This document shows positions 46,933 through 58,529 of a stretch of 64,000 bases of DNA, piece by piece; position 1 is the stretch's first letter; each line of letters starts with the position of its first letter. The stretch is taken from positions 20,412,026 through 20,476,025 of the forward strand of contig NW_004955433.1 in the NCBI RefSeq assembly GCF_000276665.1, read 5' to 3'. This DNA is from Chinchilla lanigera. Its lineage: Eukaryota; Chordata; Mammalia; Rodentia; Chinchillidae. The notes beneath the pieces were generated by a model. That model ran no database searches, was not told the DNA's origin, and was given only the letters and a program-made list of their open reading frames with translations. A program made the position numbers and the translations under genes.

Positions 46933-47830
46933 GATAAAATGTCAAGCAAGTTAGCGATTAAAGTGTTCAGATAAAAGTCAAGTGAATCTTCTTGTATTCA
47001 GTGGGCGATTTGGTGTAAGAGTCTTCAATTTTTGGACAAGCCTGCACCTGTCCATAGATTCTCCTTTTCCTCCTTTAATAATTCAGCTGCTGACAGTTGG
47101 GCTTTGCTTCTGCTTCATTAATCTGCTCCCTGGAAGTAGTATTTTCTCAGAATGTTGGTGACATTTTCATTTCTCATCTTTAAAGAATTCTGGTGCTCCT
47201 CTTCCAGAGGTCACACATTTCTTCCATCTTAGACAGATGGGCCCTCTCATTCCTATTCAGCCCAGCAGTGTGCAAATTCAGGGGCTCATTTTTTCTCTTG
47301 ATTTACCGCTGCTCATTTACATCTTGGCCCATTAGACAGACGTGTCAGTTCCTTTCCTTTTCTTTTGTCCTCAGATTGCAGCCCACAGGGTTCACATCAG
47401 TAGAGATAGTTTGAAGTTTCCTAAGAATATTAGGGCTGCTGGATTAGCAATGAGAAGAAGATCAAACAAAAAAGAATTAGTAAAACATGCTAATTCCTTA
47501 GAAACAGAGTGAGAAAAAAATTGTAGCCTGTTTTAAATGTGTATGTTTTTCAAGAGCCTGAAGATAATCTATTTATGTACTAATTTTCCCCTTTATTTTT
47601 GCTAATTTAATTTTGAATAGTTTATGTCTCAACCATTTTTGTCAATGCATTCAAATACCATAATATCCCATACTTTACTTCCAATTGTGAGGTATGCTAC
47701 TGTTATCCATATTAGGTCATATTTTATCAAATCAAATATTATAACTTATTCTGATATGTTTTCCATGAGTCAGAATATCTGAAATTAGCAAGTTCCTGAA
47801 GAAAAGAAATAAGTTTGCAGTAGAAAAAAT
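46933..47830. other. Unique sequence with candidate regulatory block
   Basis: The segment 47,040-47,400 is unique, pyrimidine-leaning and less AT-rich, with the words TTCAGCTGCTGACAG, TTCATTAATCTG and TTAGACAGACGTGTCAG (E-box, homeodomain, MEIS/PBX-like TGACAG/TGTCAG). No transposon recognised. Confidence 0.35.
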
Positions 47831-47834
47831 TATT

Positions 47835-48010
47835 TAGAACTGGCATCTATCTCTTCCTGATTATAAGACAATTATTTGGTTGCTTAAACTCTCTTGGCCT
47901 CATTTTTGTTTTTCTTGTCTTTAAAAAATGGAGTGAATGCCTATCACGTAGAACTATATGAGGGTGTAATAAATTACTGTAAATTCTGAGAAATGCATGT
48001 GATACATTGT
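47835..48010 (+). mobile_element. MIR SINE, sense
   Basis: Order is head to tail: TATCTCTTCCTGATTATAAG, TTGGTTGCTTAAACTCTCTTGG, CTCATTTTTG, a TTTAAAAAATGGAGTGAATGCC segment in place of the AAAATGGGG core, then GAGGGTGTAATAAATTACTG. Good fit to MIR despite divergence. Confidence 0.62.
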
Positions 48011-48124
48011 AACTTTTCTCTTGTGATTGATATGAAGAGTTTGTAGCTCAAGAATTAAGAGTATCCAATGGCAACGTGCTTCCCGCTCTGAATTTGAGAG
48101 TGAACACTATGAATTGAGAAAAAA

Positions 48125-48440
48125 GAACGAAACAGATCTTAGTGCATAGATTGAATGTGTTGCCTCACAGTTCAAATGATAAAATCCTAATCCTCAGTAT
48201 CTCAGAATACAAGTATACCTTGAACAAATAATTAGATTTCAGTAAAGTGTTTTGTACATAGGCAATTCTAATGTTATAGATGTCATGATAAGAGGAGATT
48301 AGGACACAAATATACAATATCAAGGGCAAGAAGAGACACAGAGAGGAACTAATAATCTTCAAATTGAAGAGAGGGGCCTCAGCAGAAACCACACCTAACA
48401 ATCCCTTCTACCTTTAAATTATACAACTACAAGAAAATCC
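48125..48440 (+). mobile_element. MaLR/MST-MLT1-like LTR, sense
   Basis: Body phrases in correct order: AAATGATAAAATCCTAATCC, TCAGTATCTCAGAATACAAG, GTCATGATAAGAGGAGATTA followed by GGACACA, AAGAAGAGACACAGAGAGGA and GAGAGGGGCCTCAGCAGAAACC. These match the sense strand of the same LTR group seen reversed at 8.5-8.9 kb. The 3' end is missing. Confidence 0.68.
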
Positions 48441-49174
48441 AGTTATGGTGTTAGTGCTGCTCAGTCTCTAGTGTTTTGTCATATAATCCTAGCAAACGAA
48501 TACACTTAACCTTTCATATTATAGGGCTTAGCATAATGCAGATACATAAGAGGAACTGGATAAATGTTCATTTCATGTCATTTCTCTCAGTTGTGAGATT
48601 TATGCCTTCCTTTTTTATAGTTATCTGAAATACCCTTTTCTCTTAATGTATTTCTTGATGCTTCTTGATGTAACATCTTTCTAGCACTCTTCCTTCCATA
48701 ACCAAGGATGGTTACTTGCAACTAGTGCATTCAAAGGTGATTATTGGTTAAGTGAACAAATGTATATAGGAATGATAATAGAGGCAGATTATCAACAAGA
48801 AACACTCAAAATTCTGACTGGACCTCATGTGATTACATTTAGTGAGAACTTTATCATCCTGCACTTACCAAACAGTAGTGCCCATTTTAACTGGATCCTG
48901 ATTGACAACCAAGAAGCAAATATACTAAAAGAGAATTTTTCCATATAATGCATGTTATTTGGGATATACAGAAATATTGATATTTCATATGCCTTAACAC
49001 CATATTAACATGGCATCTTTTATTTCTTCTGGGCTATATTTCTTTGTTATTTGTGTTGTGATGATTAATATCTAGTGCATATTCTACATTTAGCTGTGCA
49101 TTATTAAAAGCCACAAAATAAATAGCAAAATACATAGGTCAAAAATACATAACTTAAAATTGTTCCATCAAATT
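48441..49174. other. Unassigned AT-rich sequence
   Basis: No gene or transposon recognised. Confidence 0.45.
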
Positions 49175-49255
49175 GTTTTTTGGTACCAAGAATTGAACTT
49201 AGGACCTTGTGCTTGCCAGGCAGGTACACAACCACTGGACTACATCCTCGGCTCC
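49175..49255 (-). mobile_element. Older ID SINE, antisense, diverged
   Basis: GTTTTTTGGTACCAAGAATTG, ACTTAGGACCTTGTGCTTGCC, AGGCAGGTAC and GGACTACATCCTCGGCTCC match a reversed ID with many substitutions. Short flanks CCATCA and CTCATCA are at best a remnant duplication. Confidence 0.82.
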
Positions 49256-50194
49256 TCATCAACATATTTCTTTTAATTAAAAGGGTAGGTACCTGTGTAA
49301 CTGCCTCAGATGGCATGAGATAACCAAAGAACCTGGCATAGCTGGGTCTCTTTTACATGTGGAGCTAATTTGAGGAGAAACACAGAGACAATATGGACAC
49401 CGGCAGTCTAGCGGGGTAAATTGCAATCTTTCGAAAACTGATTTAGCCAGCAAACTTGAACACTGTGATAGTAGCATTTGATTTCACAAGTTGGTCTTTC
49501 CTCTTTGAATTTGAACTGTGTGTCAATAAATTCACTTTAATCTGTCTGTATGAAACATTTCATGATACAGGCACTAACTCAACTTTTCTCTAGGACCCTA
49601 ATTCTTTCATGTTAAAGAATTAAGTATGAAGAAGTAGTGAGATGCTGTCTATCAAATCAGGGTAAAAAACCAAGACTCAGAATAAAAGTGATCTTTCATT
49701 TTTTAAATTGTTCATAAATTTTAATATATATATATAAATGTATACTATTATGCAGACAAAAGTTTTTCAAAATTTCTTTGATCATAAAATTCTAAGTTGA
49801 GCAAGTGACTTGACAGGCATTTTGTATTGTGCAACGTATAAATGAAACCACCGAAAAACAGAAAGTGCCGTTCATTCAGACATCAGAAAGACAGCACTAT
49901 TTTATACAGTGAAGTAGAAATGTGCAGGACAGAGTGACTAAAATTTAGAGGGACAAAAACTTTGAGAATTTGTGTTAATAAATCCAGAGCTGATATTTAG
50001 ATCTCTTCCTAGCTTTACCACAAACCTTAATTTGTTTGATTTTTGTCATAGTGTTAAATAGTAGAGTTTTCTATATAAATATGTTCTTGAATAGGTTCAT
50101 CATCCTTTTTGCTTAACACATTGCTCAATTTTGTTTTTCTAATAGGCAGACTGAGGTGTAACTTTATAATATGTTCATCGTCCTTTTTTAATCA
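49256..50194. other. Unassigned AT-rich sequence
   Basis: Includes a (TA)n run at about 49,722-49,735. No gene or transposon recognised. Confidence 0.45.
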
Positions 50195-50551
50195 AGTTGT
50201 ACTTGATGGAATTAATAGAATCCTGGAGGTGTGATAGGACTATGGGTGCGCTATACTGATCAGTGGATTAATTCAGATGTTTATCACTGAATGTGTGCTT
50301 AGAATGTGAGGCCCACTTGGAGGTGGTGGGTTATTACCGGCTTGCCTTAGAGTAGAAGCTCTCCCTGGCACTGTTCCCTTGTGCTCAGTTTTCCAGCCAC
50401 CAAGAAGTGTGCAGCTGTGCTCAACCACACACCTCTGGCACAACTAACGCTGGACTGCATCCTCTACACTGTGAGCCAAATTAAACCTCTCCTCCTTTAT
50501 GTTATAAGTGTTAGGTGCTTTCTTCTACTAATAATAAAGCTGACCAATACA
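50195..50551 (+). mobile_element. MaLR LTR, sense
   Basis: Body AATCCTGGAGGTGTGATAGG, GCTATACTGATCAGTGG and CCACTTGGAGGTGGTGGG lead to a CTGTGAGCCAAATTAAACC/TCTCCTCCTTTATG polyadenylation segment and the end AATAAAGCTGACCAATACA. The same TGAGCCAAATTAAACCTC phrase occurs in the 3' LTR at 60.1 kb, so both belong to related MaLR groups. Confidence 0.75.
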
Positions 50552-51352
50552 CCCTTCAAATGCAATCATATATATTTTAGATATAATTACCCACCTTCCC
50601 TCCCCCACATTAATACAATACGTTTTTTTGACATTCAAGTTCAGGAAACCACACCACAAATCTATTTTCTCCACAGAAGTAAAAAAAAACAATATGAGTG
50701 AAAATCACGTACTGCGTGGCCTCCTTTTATGAAGCATACTGCCTTTATATTTCAACCTTGTTGAAGTACTTCACTGTCATTGATATTTAAATAGTACTCG
50801 CGCAATTCAGAGCACCAAGCTCAGACTCCTCAGTCGCCTTATGTTCTGCTTGGGCTGTGTTTCCTTGATCTGCAGTCTACTCAGGCATCCACAGTCAGAG
50901 AGCCAGAAGATATGTTGGAGTCACCTCATTTGCTTCCTTTGAAATTTAACAAGCATAGCCTTCTCTATGCTTATTTTGTGGGAATACAGCATTCACTTCT
51001 TTCTTAGTTATGTAGTTTTTTTAGTGTGTAAGATCAAGTTATGTCATATTTCCCACTCTGTCTAAAGGCATATGTCTATATGTTCTTCCTTAAGGGAAAA
51101 CACAGAAAATAATCATTACTTTTTGCAGAAACTTCTTACGTAGTGTTTATTCTGAGGATCTATGGAAATATTTGGCAAGTGGATTCCAAGGAAAGTTAGG
51201 AATTTATGCCAATATGAATTGAAAGGGACACAAAATCACTGTAACTTGGTCAAAATAGAGAAATATCTTCATATTGTGGAATTCAAGCTTGAAGATTATG
51301 ATATTTTTCTATAACAACTTGGATGGTTTTGTGCATAATGTTTCTATTCACT
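50552..51352. other. Unassigned sequence
   Basis: Contains a CpG-bearing phrase around 50,795-50,840 and nothing recognisable as gene or repeat. Confidence 0.4.
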
Positions 51353-51489
51353 AAAATAAGGGGCATTGGGGCTGGGGATTTAGCTCAGCAGCAAAGCGTC
51401 TGCCTGGCAAGTACAAGGTCGTGAGTTCGGTTCCCGGTACTGGAGAAAAACCAAAAAAAAAAAGAAAAAAAAATTAAATAAGGGGTATT
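51353..51489 (+). mobile_element. ID SINE with target-site duplication
   Basis: Body at 51,368-51,474 starts GGGGCTGGGGATTTAGCTC and ends in an A-rich tail after GTTCCCGGTACTGGAGAAA. Flanking repeats AAAATAAGGGGCATT (51,353-51,367) and TAAATAAGGGGTATT (51,475-51,489) differ at two positions. Near-consensus body indicates recent insertion. Confidence 0.95.
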
Positions 51490-54460
51490 TGGTGATAAAG
51501 CTATTTATTTTTGTAGAAAAGATCTTGAATTTCAAACTTAGAAGTGGTAGAATTTACAGTATCTCTGATATATTAAAAATATATGCATGTGAGCCATAGA
51601 AATGCTACAATAAGACATTATCATTAGGAGAGAGTTTATGCTAAAAGTTCAGTAGAGTACCTATTGTTTCACCAGGTTATGAGATAAGATCTGAGATTAC
51701 AAAGCCATTTCCAGTGTTCATCTGATAAAGACTTTATGTACAGTTACTCATATTATTGTTTGATTGGTCTAAGAAGTGGGGACGAAGAAGTCAGGCCACA
51801 TTGATATCAGATGAGATTAGATTTAAAACATAATCTCATTGAGTTTTTATTTAAATAGACAAGGTAGAAAAAGAAACTATTTGGTGGGAATTGTGCTTCA
51901 TGGTTGAATAGAAAATGTTGAATTTCAGGTCTTCTGTGAAAGTCAGAGTGCCCCAGCAATACACTCCAAGTTAAGTAGATGTGTTGTAGTGTTTGTTCGA
52001 AGAACAATATAATTATAGATTCCCGTGAGTGTTATCCTGTGGGGGTGAGTATTTCTGACAAACAGTGAAGCTTATTCCATTAGACTCTTTTAAAAACATC
52101 AATTAATGCCTTAACACTGTGGCTTCTCTAGCTGTCTCTTGTGTTTTAAAATAACATGAATTGATTCACCATGGCTAGAGCCCTCTCACACTATAAAGCA
52201 GTGAAATTAAGTTTGTGAATCTGAAAAGCTGAAAAATCACCCCTGAGACTAGAGAAAATGTGAGAATGAGACTGAGAAGCCATGGATCCCTGTCCATCTT
52301 TCTGCACACCTACATAGCCTCTGTTACCCAGGGAAAAAAGAAAGGCTTTCACCATGCCAGTTAAAGGCTGTGAATGTGACCTAGATAATTCTTGAAAAAT
52401 TTAAGTTGAAACACTGCTTTTAATGTTCTCTGAAAGGAAAAGCTAAACCTTTATCTCTCAGAATGAAATTGTGGTCAAAACAAGTGTATCAAAAAGGCTA
52501 GGTTTAGATGAAACAATTATATTTGTAGGTAAGCTGTCTGGATATATCTGGTCATTTTGTACCACAGTCTCATCATATTTAAATCACGGCAAACTCTGTG
52601 TGTGTGTATTTTTGTGCATGTGTGATGTTTTATGTCATGTTTTAATATTATTTTCAGCCACAGAAGCACATCACTTCTCCACAGACATAAGAAAACCTCA
52701 TATTTAGGAAATAGCTATTTTGAGACTGTAATGCTGGTTTTTTTTTTGTTTTTTTTTTTTTTTTTTGCTAATGTGTGACATTTTCCCATATAAGAGTTCT
52801 GCTTTGCCACTTTATTCAAAATAGTGAATTATTGTAGTTTCTTGCTTCAATTAGAATTAAAACACCGGAGGATAATCATAATAATTGCCTGACTGGATGC
52901 CTAGATAGTTTACAGATGCCAAATAAAATTTCATTGAATGATTAATAATTAGCATTGAAATTATATCAAAGGAATGGAAGTGGAACAAATTCGAATTGTT
53001 CAGTGCAGAAACATAATCTTCATGTGGGCATTCTAAGAACACATAATTTAATGGTAGAAAGATACTGGACAGGTTTTACTCTGCTTCCACACAAAGTATA
53101 TTTAAAAGAAAGAGTGTGGATCACTACAAAGGAAAACAATAAGAATTGTCACATAGTACTTTAATTTGGTGGCCTTGATTAAGTAGTACTGCTCATTGAC
53201 TTAAAGGAGTGAGAAAGACAGTATTTCTTTTCTGGAGATAAATTCATGGGCAAAATTTAAAGAGTTTCCTCTAGCAATAAGTCTATAAAAGTACCTTAAG
53301 ATTTCAATTAATTTTACTATTTATTCACTAATTCATTGAAATTTCATCTTAAATATCCATTTTAGTTCCCTAAATGTCCTAGTTAATAATGGTCAGAATT
53401 ATAGAGGACATATATTTCCCTTGTCATCACATAGCTTCAAGTACAATGGGGCAGAGGAGAAATAAACAGATAGTGTCATCACCCTGTGGTAAGAGTAAGA
53501 GCAGAGGAAGAAGAGACAAAGAGCTTTCCAGCTCTATGCCTTTTTACACCATGGCATTACAACAACATTGTCACTGCCATGGAAATGTGACACCTGCTGG
53601 GATGTTTATGTCAGGTTTATTTGGGACCAAACCAAAATGTGAATAGTCGCTGTGCTCAGAAAGTGATGAAAGACACAACAGAAGGTCCGTTCATCACTCA
53701 ATTATTTTCCTTGGAAGATTCCTTGGTGTAGGAATGCATTTGCTTCACAAATGTCACGCTGTGCATCATTACTGAATTCCCGTGGAGTAAATCAATGCCA
53801 GGTTGTGGAAATTTTTTGGGTTAACCAGGCAAATATTTTAGGGATTCAATTGACATAACTTTTGAGATTTAACAAATGAATATTTACAACTTGGCATGTC
53901 CAAAATAGTGTTAATTTTAAATGTGGAAACTTCTCGTCAAAGTTGAAGAAAGTCCACTTAACCTTTCTGAGACTATTTGCTTAGAAAAAAAAGTGCTGCC
54001 CGATATGTTAGAATAGTCTTTTTCAACTTTTTCAAGTAGATGCAATGTAGAAGAGATTGTTGACACACATAGCAAGCAGAATTAGCAAAGCAGAATGACT
54101 ATGGATCTCTGTTCTCTATACTTTTATTAATCTGATATACTTTTACTAGTGCAAGCTCCATTTTGTAAAAGGAGCTTATAATGCACATGTTTGTAAAACA
54201 TATTGCTATTGAATATTCCACTAAATCACTACTGTAGATAATTATTTGGGTATAGTCTACATCTACTTTACAAACTAATAACTGAATTTTATTTTAGATA
54301 TATATCTACCCTCTTCACTTCATTCATAGACTAGTGTAAATTGAGTGTACCTATAATGATAGATATGAGTGTACCTATATGTAAGTGTATCCTAAGCAAT
54401 TTCCTGAATCAGGTATATAATAAAATATATGAGATATGCATTGTTATCTGCCATTGATAT
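51490..54460. other. Long unique AT-rich stretch
   Basis: Nearly 3 kb without a recognised transposon apart from a poly(T) run. The 53,630-53,920 part is a candidate conserved block. Open frames are all 85 codons or fewer, without recognisable domains. Confidence 0.4.
52738..52766. repeat. Poly(T) tract
   Basis: About 29 bases of T with a single G. It could be the A tail of a lost minus-strand retroposon, but no SINE body is attached. Confidence 0.9.
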
Positions 54461-54464
54461 ATTC

Positions 54465-54590
54465 AGAATGGAAGCAAAACGTTTAAGTGACTTGCTTAAG
54501 GCAACATGGTTTTAACAATCAAGGCTGCTCAATATCAACACAGGCAGCAGAGTCCTAGATACTAAATCATTCTGTGACCATTCAGAGTCT
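54465..54590 (-). mobile_element. MIR SINE, antisense
   Basis: GCAAAACGTTTAAGTGACTTG followed by CTTAAGGCAACATGG, CAGCAGAGTCCTAGATAC and TCATTCTGTGACC follows the reversed MIR core-to-head order. Confidence 0.6.
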
Positions 54591-56062
54591 TTCTTTTTCT
54601 CAGAGTTAGGAATGAGCCCTGTCCAAATTAGACCAAAGAGAAATAGATTATTTTACTTTCAGGAGAAAAACATTCACTCTTTCTGGATGGATTTGCACCT
54701 TAGAGTATGTAAGGCTCATTGCCTCTGTCTAGCTATTTTATGGTTGAAGTTAGTAAGTATACAGATAGGAAAGCAACTAATAGTCACAATGTAATTGAGA
54801 CTTGTCTTCATTCTGTGCTTCATTCCCTGAGTAACTCAGTAGTGAATATTTACAAGGAGATATGTTCTCACCTCATTTTTCCATTTCTTTTAAGAGCATC
54901 TTAACTCATGTGATCACTAAGGTCATTCATTTCAAAGTTCAATGAGATGGCTTTAAAAGTGCAATTTTAATGCTTTTCACTGTCAATGAAATTACCGCAC
55001 TTCAAAAATTATATCTTGATCACATAGTCACTTTCCTCTTTAATAAAAAGTGTTTATGGCCGTATATTTGTATACATATGCAAACATAATTCAGTCCTGG
55101 GTCTTATTTATTGCCTGTCATCTTAGTGAAAACAACTGTGTGTATGTGTATTATGTACCAACTTATTTTTTTCTATTACAGTTCTTGCTTCTTTTGTGTC
55201 ATACTGGAAAATAAAGTGGCAGGCCCATGCAATTGATTGTAAATAGTAATATTTTCCCCACAAATCCAGAAAATGTCTTTTCTGAGTAAATTACATAATT
55301 AACAAAGCCACTAATATGAGTTGAAGACTGATATTCTTGGTTTTATTATGTAAAAAAATTCTTACATGAAATATAGTTCATAAATATATTTTTATTATTT
55401 ACACACTATTAGAAAAACAGGACAAACAATGGTACAATATGCCTTGGAGTTATTTGTCTATCCTGTCATGGAGCATTTAATTTAAAGGCCTATATAACTC
55501 AGAGAGAGACTTCCATGTTTGCTCTGTTTGACTTCTGGAATGTCTCTCCTAATCTTGACATCAAGAACAAGATTGCAGGTGGATAAAAATAAAATGTATA
55601 TCACTTATCATGCTACTCTCCAGGAACCACAAAAACAAAGAACAATCAATCATGGCCTCTGATTCCCCCATTAAACCATTTCTTCCCTTCTAAACTGTCT
55701 GGGATGAACACAAACATGTTCAACAATATGGTAAGTTGTTTAACAGGCATGTATGCAAGGTATTACTCATTTTACACACCCCTTAATGTTTCTCTCAGGG
55801 CCTTGAGCAGAGCCGGAGCTCATTTCATGCTGCTTGAATTAATAGTTGAAAAGTGCACCGGTTTTATATCACAATGCAGGTAATAACTCATTACAATGAA
55901 AGATCTTATTTTCCTTTATGTAGATATTCATATGGGGTAGGATCTATTTATTTTTTGACCTAAGCACTCATCTATCTACACATGTGTACTTATACACACA
56001 TATAACAACCATCTGTGTGTGTTCACATGTGTGTTTTAATTTGTAAAGATTCCCCTCCCTTT
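54591..56062. other. Unique AT-rich stretch
   Basis: No gene or transposon recognised. A block at 55,790-55,910 (TGCTGCTTGAATTAATAG, AGTGCACCGGTTTTATATC, ATGCAGGTAATAACTCATTA) has regulatory-element texture. Confidence 0.35.
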
Positions 56063-56271
56063 GGAAAAATCATGTTTTGTTTGTTGTTGTTGTTTTTCTA
56101 TTTATGTTTTGTTTTGTTTTCAGAAAGGGTCTTGGTATGTAGTTCAAGCTAGTTTTGAACTAACCAGCCAAGGCTGACCTCGAATTCATGGAGATCCTCT
56201 TGCCTCAGCTTCCCAAATTCTGAGATTACAGGAATATACAACCATGCCCATCCAGCTGGAAAAATTATGTT
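56063..56271 (-). mobile_element. B1 SINE, older, with target-site duplication
   Basis: Reversed B1: TTTTGTTTTGTTTTCAGAAAGG, a GTCTTGGTATGTAGTTCAAG segment, GGCTGACCTCGAATTCATGG, CTTGCCTCAGCTTCCC and TCTGAGATTACAGGAATA. Flanking repeats GGAAAAATCATGTT (56,063-56,076) and GGAAAAATTATGTT (56,258-56,271) differ at one base. Body divergence is higher than in the copy at 39.3 kb. Confidence 0.93.
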
Positions 56272-56790
56272 AAAGGTAGTATTGTTCTGGTTGTTTTTGC
56301 ATCTCAGTTAAAGTGTGTAGTGAAATTGTCACAGCAACTCTCCCCATTTGTTTTTCTTTTAAGAGGTAAAACTGTGTTACACAAGTGATGGTGATTTTTA
56401 TCCCTTCATTACTCTTATATTTCTATATCATATTACTGGGTCACTAGAAAAGTCTACCTAGATCTAATAGTTATTCAGTTTTGGCAAGGACAACCTGCTC
56501 TTCTATCAGACACTGATTAACAATTCAAATACTTTTTGTTATAATTCAGGCTGTTATGCTGCTGTTCTTACCCAGGGATAAGACAGACCTTCGACAGAAG
56601 CACCTCTATCTCCACAGCTCTAGAAATTCACCACAGTGTTAATTATGTACTATGGGCACAGTACTGGAGATTCCCTGTGTTCATACTCGATCAGATTCCT
56701 GATTCTGAAATCGAGGAAAAAGAATGTGACATCAGCTTCACACAAAGAATTATCACTTATGGGAACATACTTGTTGGATGTGAGTTGATT
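56272..56790. other. Unassigned sequence
   Basis: No gene or transposon recognised. Confidence 0.45.
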
Positions 56791-56794
56791 TAGA

Positions 56795-56945
56795 TAATAG
56801 TTTTAATCCTACCACTGACTCATGAGTGACCATGTGAAAGTCTCTGTGTCTTCTAAGAAAAGGATAACCTAAGTAGGAAATCTGCTGCACGAATCTCACA
56901 CTTATTTGTAAAAGAGAATGAATGACCTTAATGAGCCTCTTCTTA
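56795..56945 (+). mobile_element. MIR SINE, sense
   Basis: TAATCCTACCACTGACTCATG, GACCATGTGAAAGTCTCTG, TGTCTTCTAAGAAAAGGATAACC, GCACGAATCTCACACTTATTTG follow the MIR tRNA-like head and core order (CCACTTACT..TGTGACC..CTCTGTG). Confidence 0.58.
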
Positions 56946-57058
56946 CCAAATTTTAGAGTTCTAAATCCTAATCCCTTTAGTTGTAAAACTATGAAAGTAT
57001 TTTCTGACTTACTGGTTGTGCATAGTTTTTTTTCAAGGGTAAAATAGATGATAGAGAT

Positions 57059-57192
57059 GAAATTACCCTCTAGGGGCCTGGGGATTTAGCTCAGCAGCAC
57101 AAAGGCTGCCTGGCAAGCACAAGGTCGTGAGTTTGATTCCCGGTATTGGAAAAAAAAAAAAAAGAAAGAAAGAAAGAAAGAAATTACCCTCT
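57059..57192 (+). mobile_element. ID SINE with (GAAA)n-extended tail and perfect duplication
   Basis: Body from 57,073 (GGGGCCTGGGGATTTAGCTC) through GTTTGATTCCCGGTATTGG to a poly(A) tail that continues as GAAAGAAAGAAAG. Identical flanks GAAATTACCCTCT lie at 57,059-57,071 and 57,180-57,192. The tail illustrates microsatellite birth from a SINE A tail. Confidence 0.95.
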
Positions 57193-58529
57193 GAACTACA
57201 AACCTTTTGTTTTCTTATTATAAATTGGCAACAAAGTAATTGTCAGAATAATGAAAGACAGTGTTATGCTTCTTTGTGTCTCTGAATTATTTTATGGGCA
57301 AAAATTTCCAAGATAACACAGCAAAGTGAACTGAATAGCACTTTTTGCATTATGCCTAGATACTGAGTCAAGTGGAGCTTTGTTCTCCTCTGATTGCTTC
57401 TGCAATCAGGCTCGTAGTGTTTTCTGTGGGAATTTCCATCCATATGTTAGGCAATGGCCTGGAATAAAATATAGTCAAGATCAGGGTTCTTTGCCAGGTT
57501 ATGCTGTGATAATGCTTTCTAGAACAGCTGGAATATATTTTCCAAGAGTATGCAGTAGCACCTAAATCTCTGTCTTGCTGTGATTTAAAAATATTAAATT
57601 CATTCCCATGTATAATTCATCATAAAACTCTACTCTGACATTTTCAAATGCAGTTGTTTTAAGGGAATCTATTTCTTTAAAATTGCTTTTTTTTTTTATA
57701 TATCCATCAATGGATGTCAATGACCAAATCACTGTGTAGCACTACTTTTAGAGAGGAAATACATAGCAAATTAAATACAGTGTAGAGCAGGTATAGCTGA
57801 CCCAATGACAGGACACTAGTTGCCCAAGAGAATATAAATATACGCAGATGTGAAAATTTTGACATTTGAAAATTTGAAATCACAGATCCTCTAAAATATA
57901 CAGGGGTACCTGTATACATTGAAACAGAAAGTCAACTAATTTCAGACTACATTTACTTTAATAATAGCCTATTTGTTATAAGAAAACTAGAAATTAAAGA
58001 ACTAAGGCAGAGATCAAACAAAGTCATTCAGGACCCAAATTATCATCCCACAAGTAAGAGTTTCACATGTAATTCTCATCGTGTGACTTCATGATGTTGC
58101 TACAGACGACTGCATTTCTCTAAATGCATCCTCTTCCTATGGCAGAAAGCAGTAGTTGTGGCAAAAGGGCAATGCTACATATTTTAGGAAGAGTTTGTAC
58201 TTTTTGTATCAGAAGAGAAGCTCATCCTTGCTAGCATTTCTTAAAAGCCAGAAGTGGGTTATATACATGTTCTTACACCAAAAAGAGTCAAAAGAATGTG
58301 ATTTTTTAAAGCTAGAAAAGGAGAAATAACCTTTGGGACTTGGGACCATAAATCTATGTTAACTAGTACACCAAGTTATTCTGGTGTCTACTAAGTCTGG
58401 TAAACTAAATCTAATCATGTGGAGTAATATATACCTTTCAAGATAAAAGTACTTTATGTAAGTTTAAAAAAAAAAACAGCTACGTGACAATAGTAAAGAA
58501 TTTAGTTGTGCTAAGATAGATTACTAAAA
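57193..58529. other. Unassigned AT-rich sequence
   Basis: No gene or transposon recognised; frames under 75 codons. Confidence 0.45.

Noticed and set aside
46772..46954. Open frame across the N gap
   Set aside because: Its interior is undefined bases, so it is not evidence of coding.
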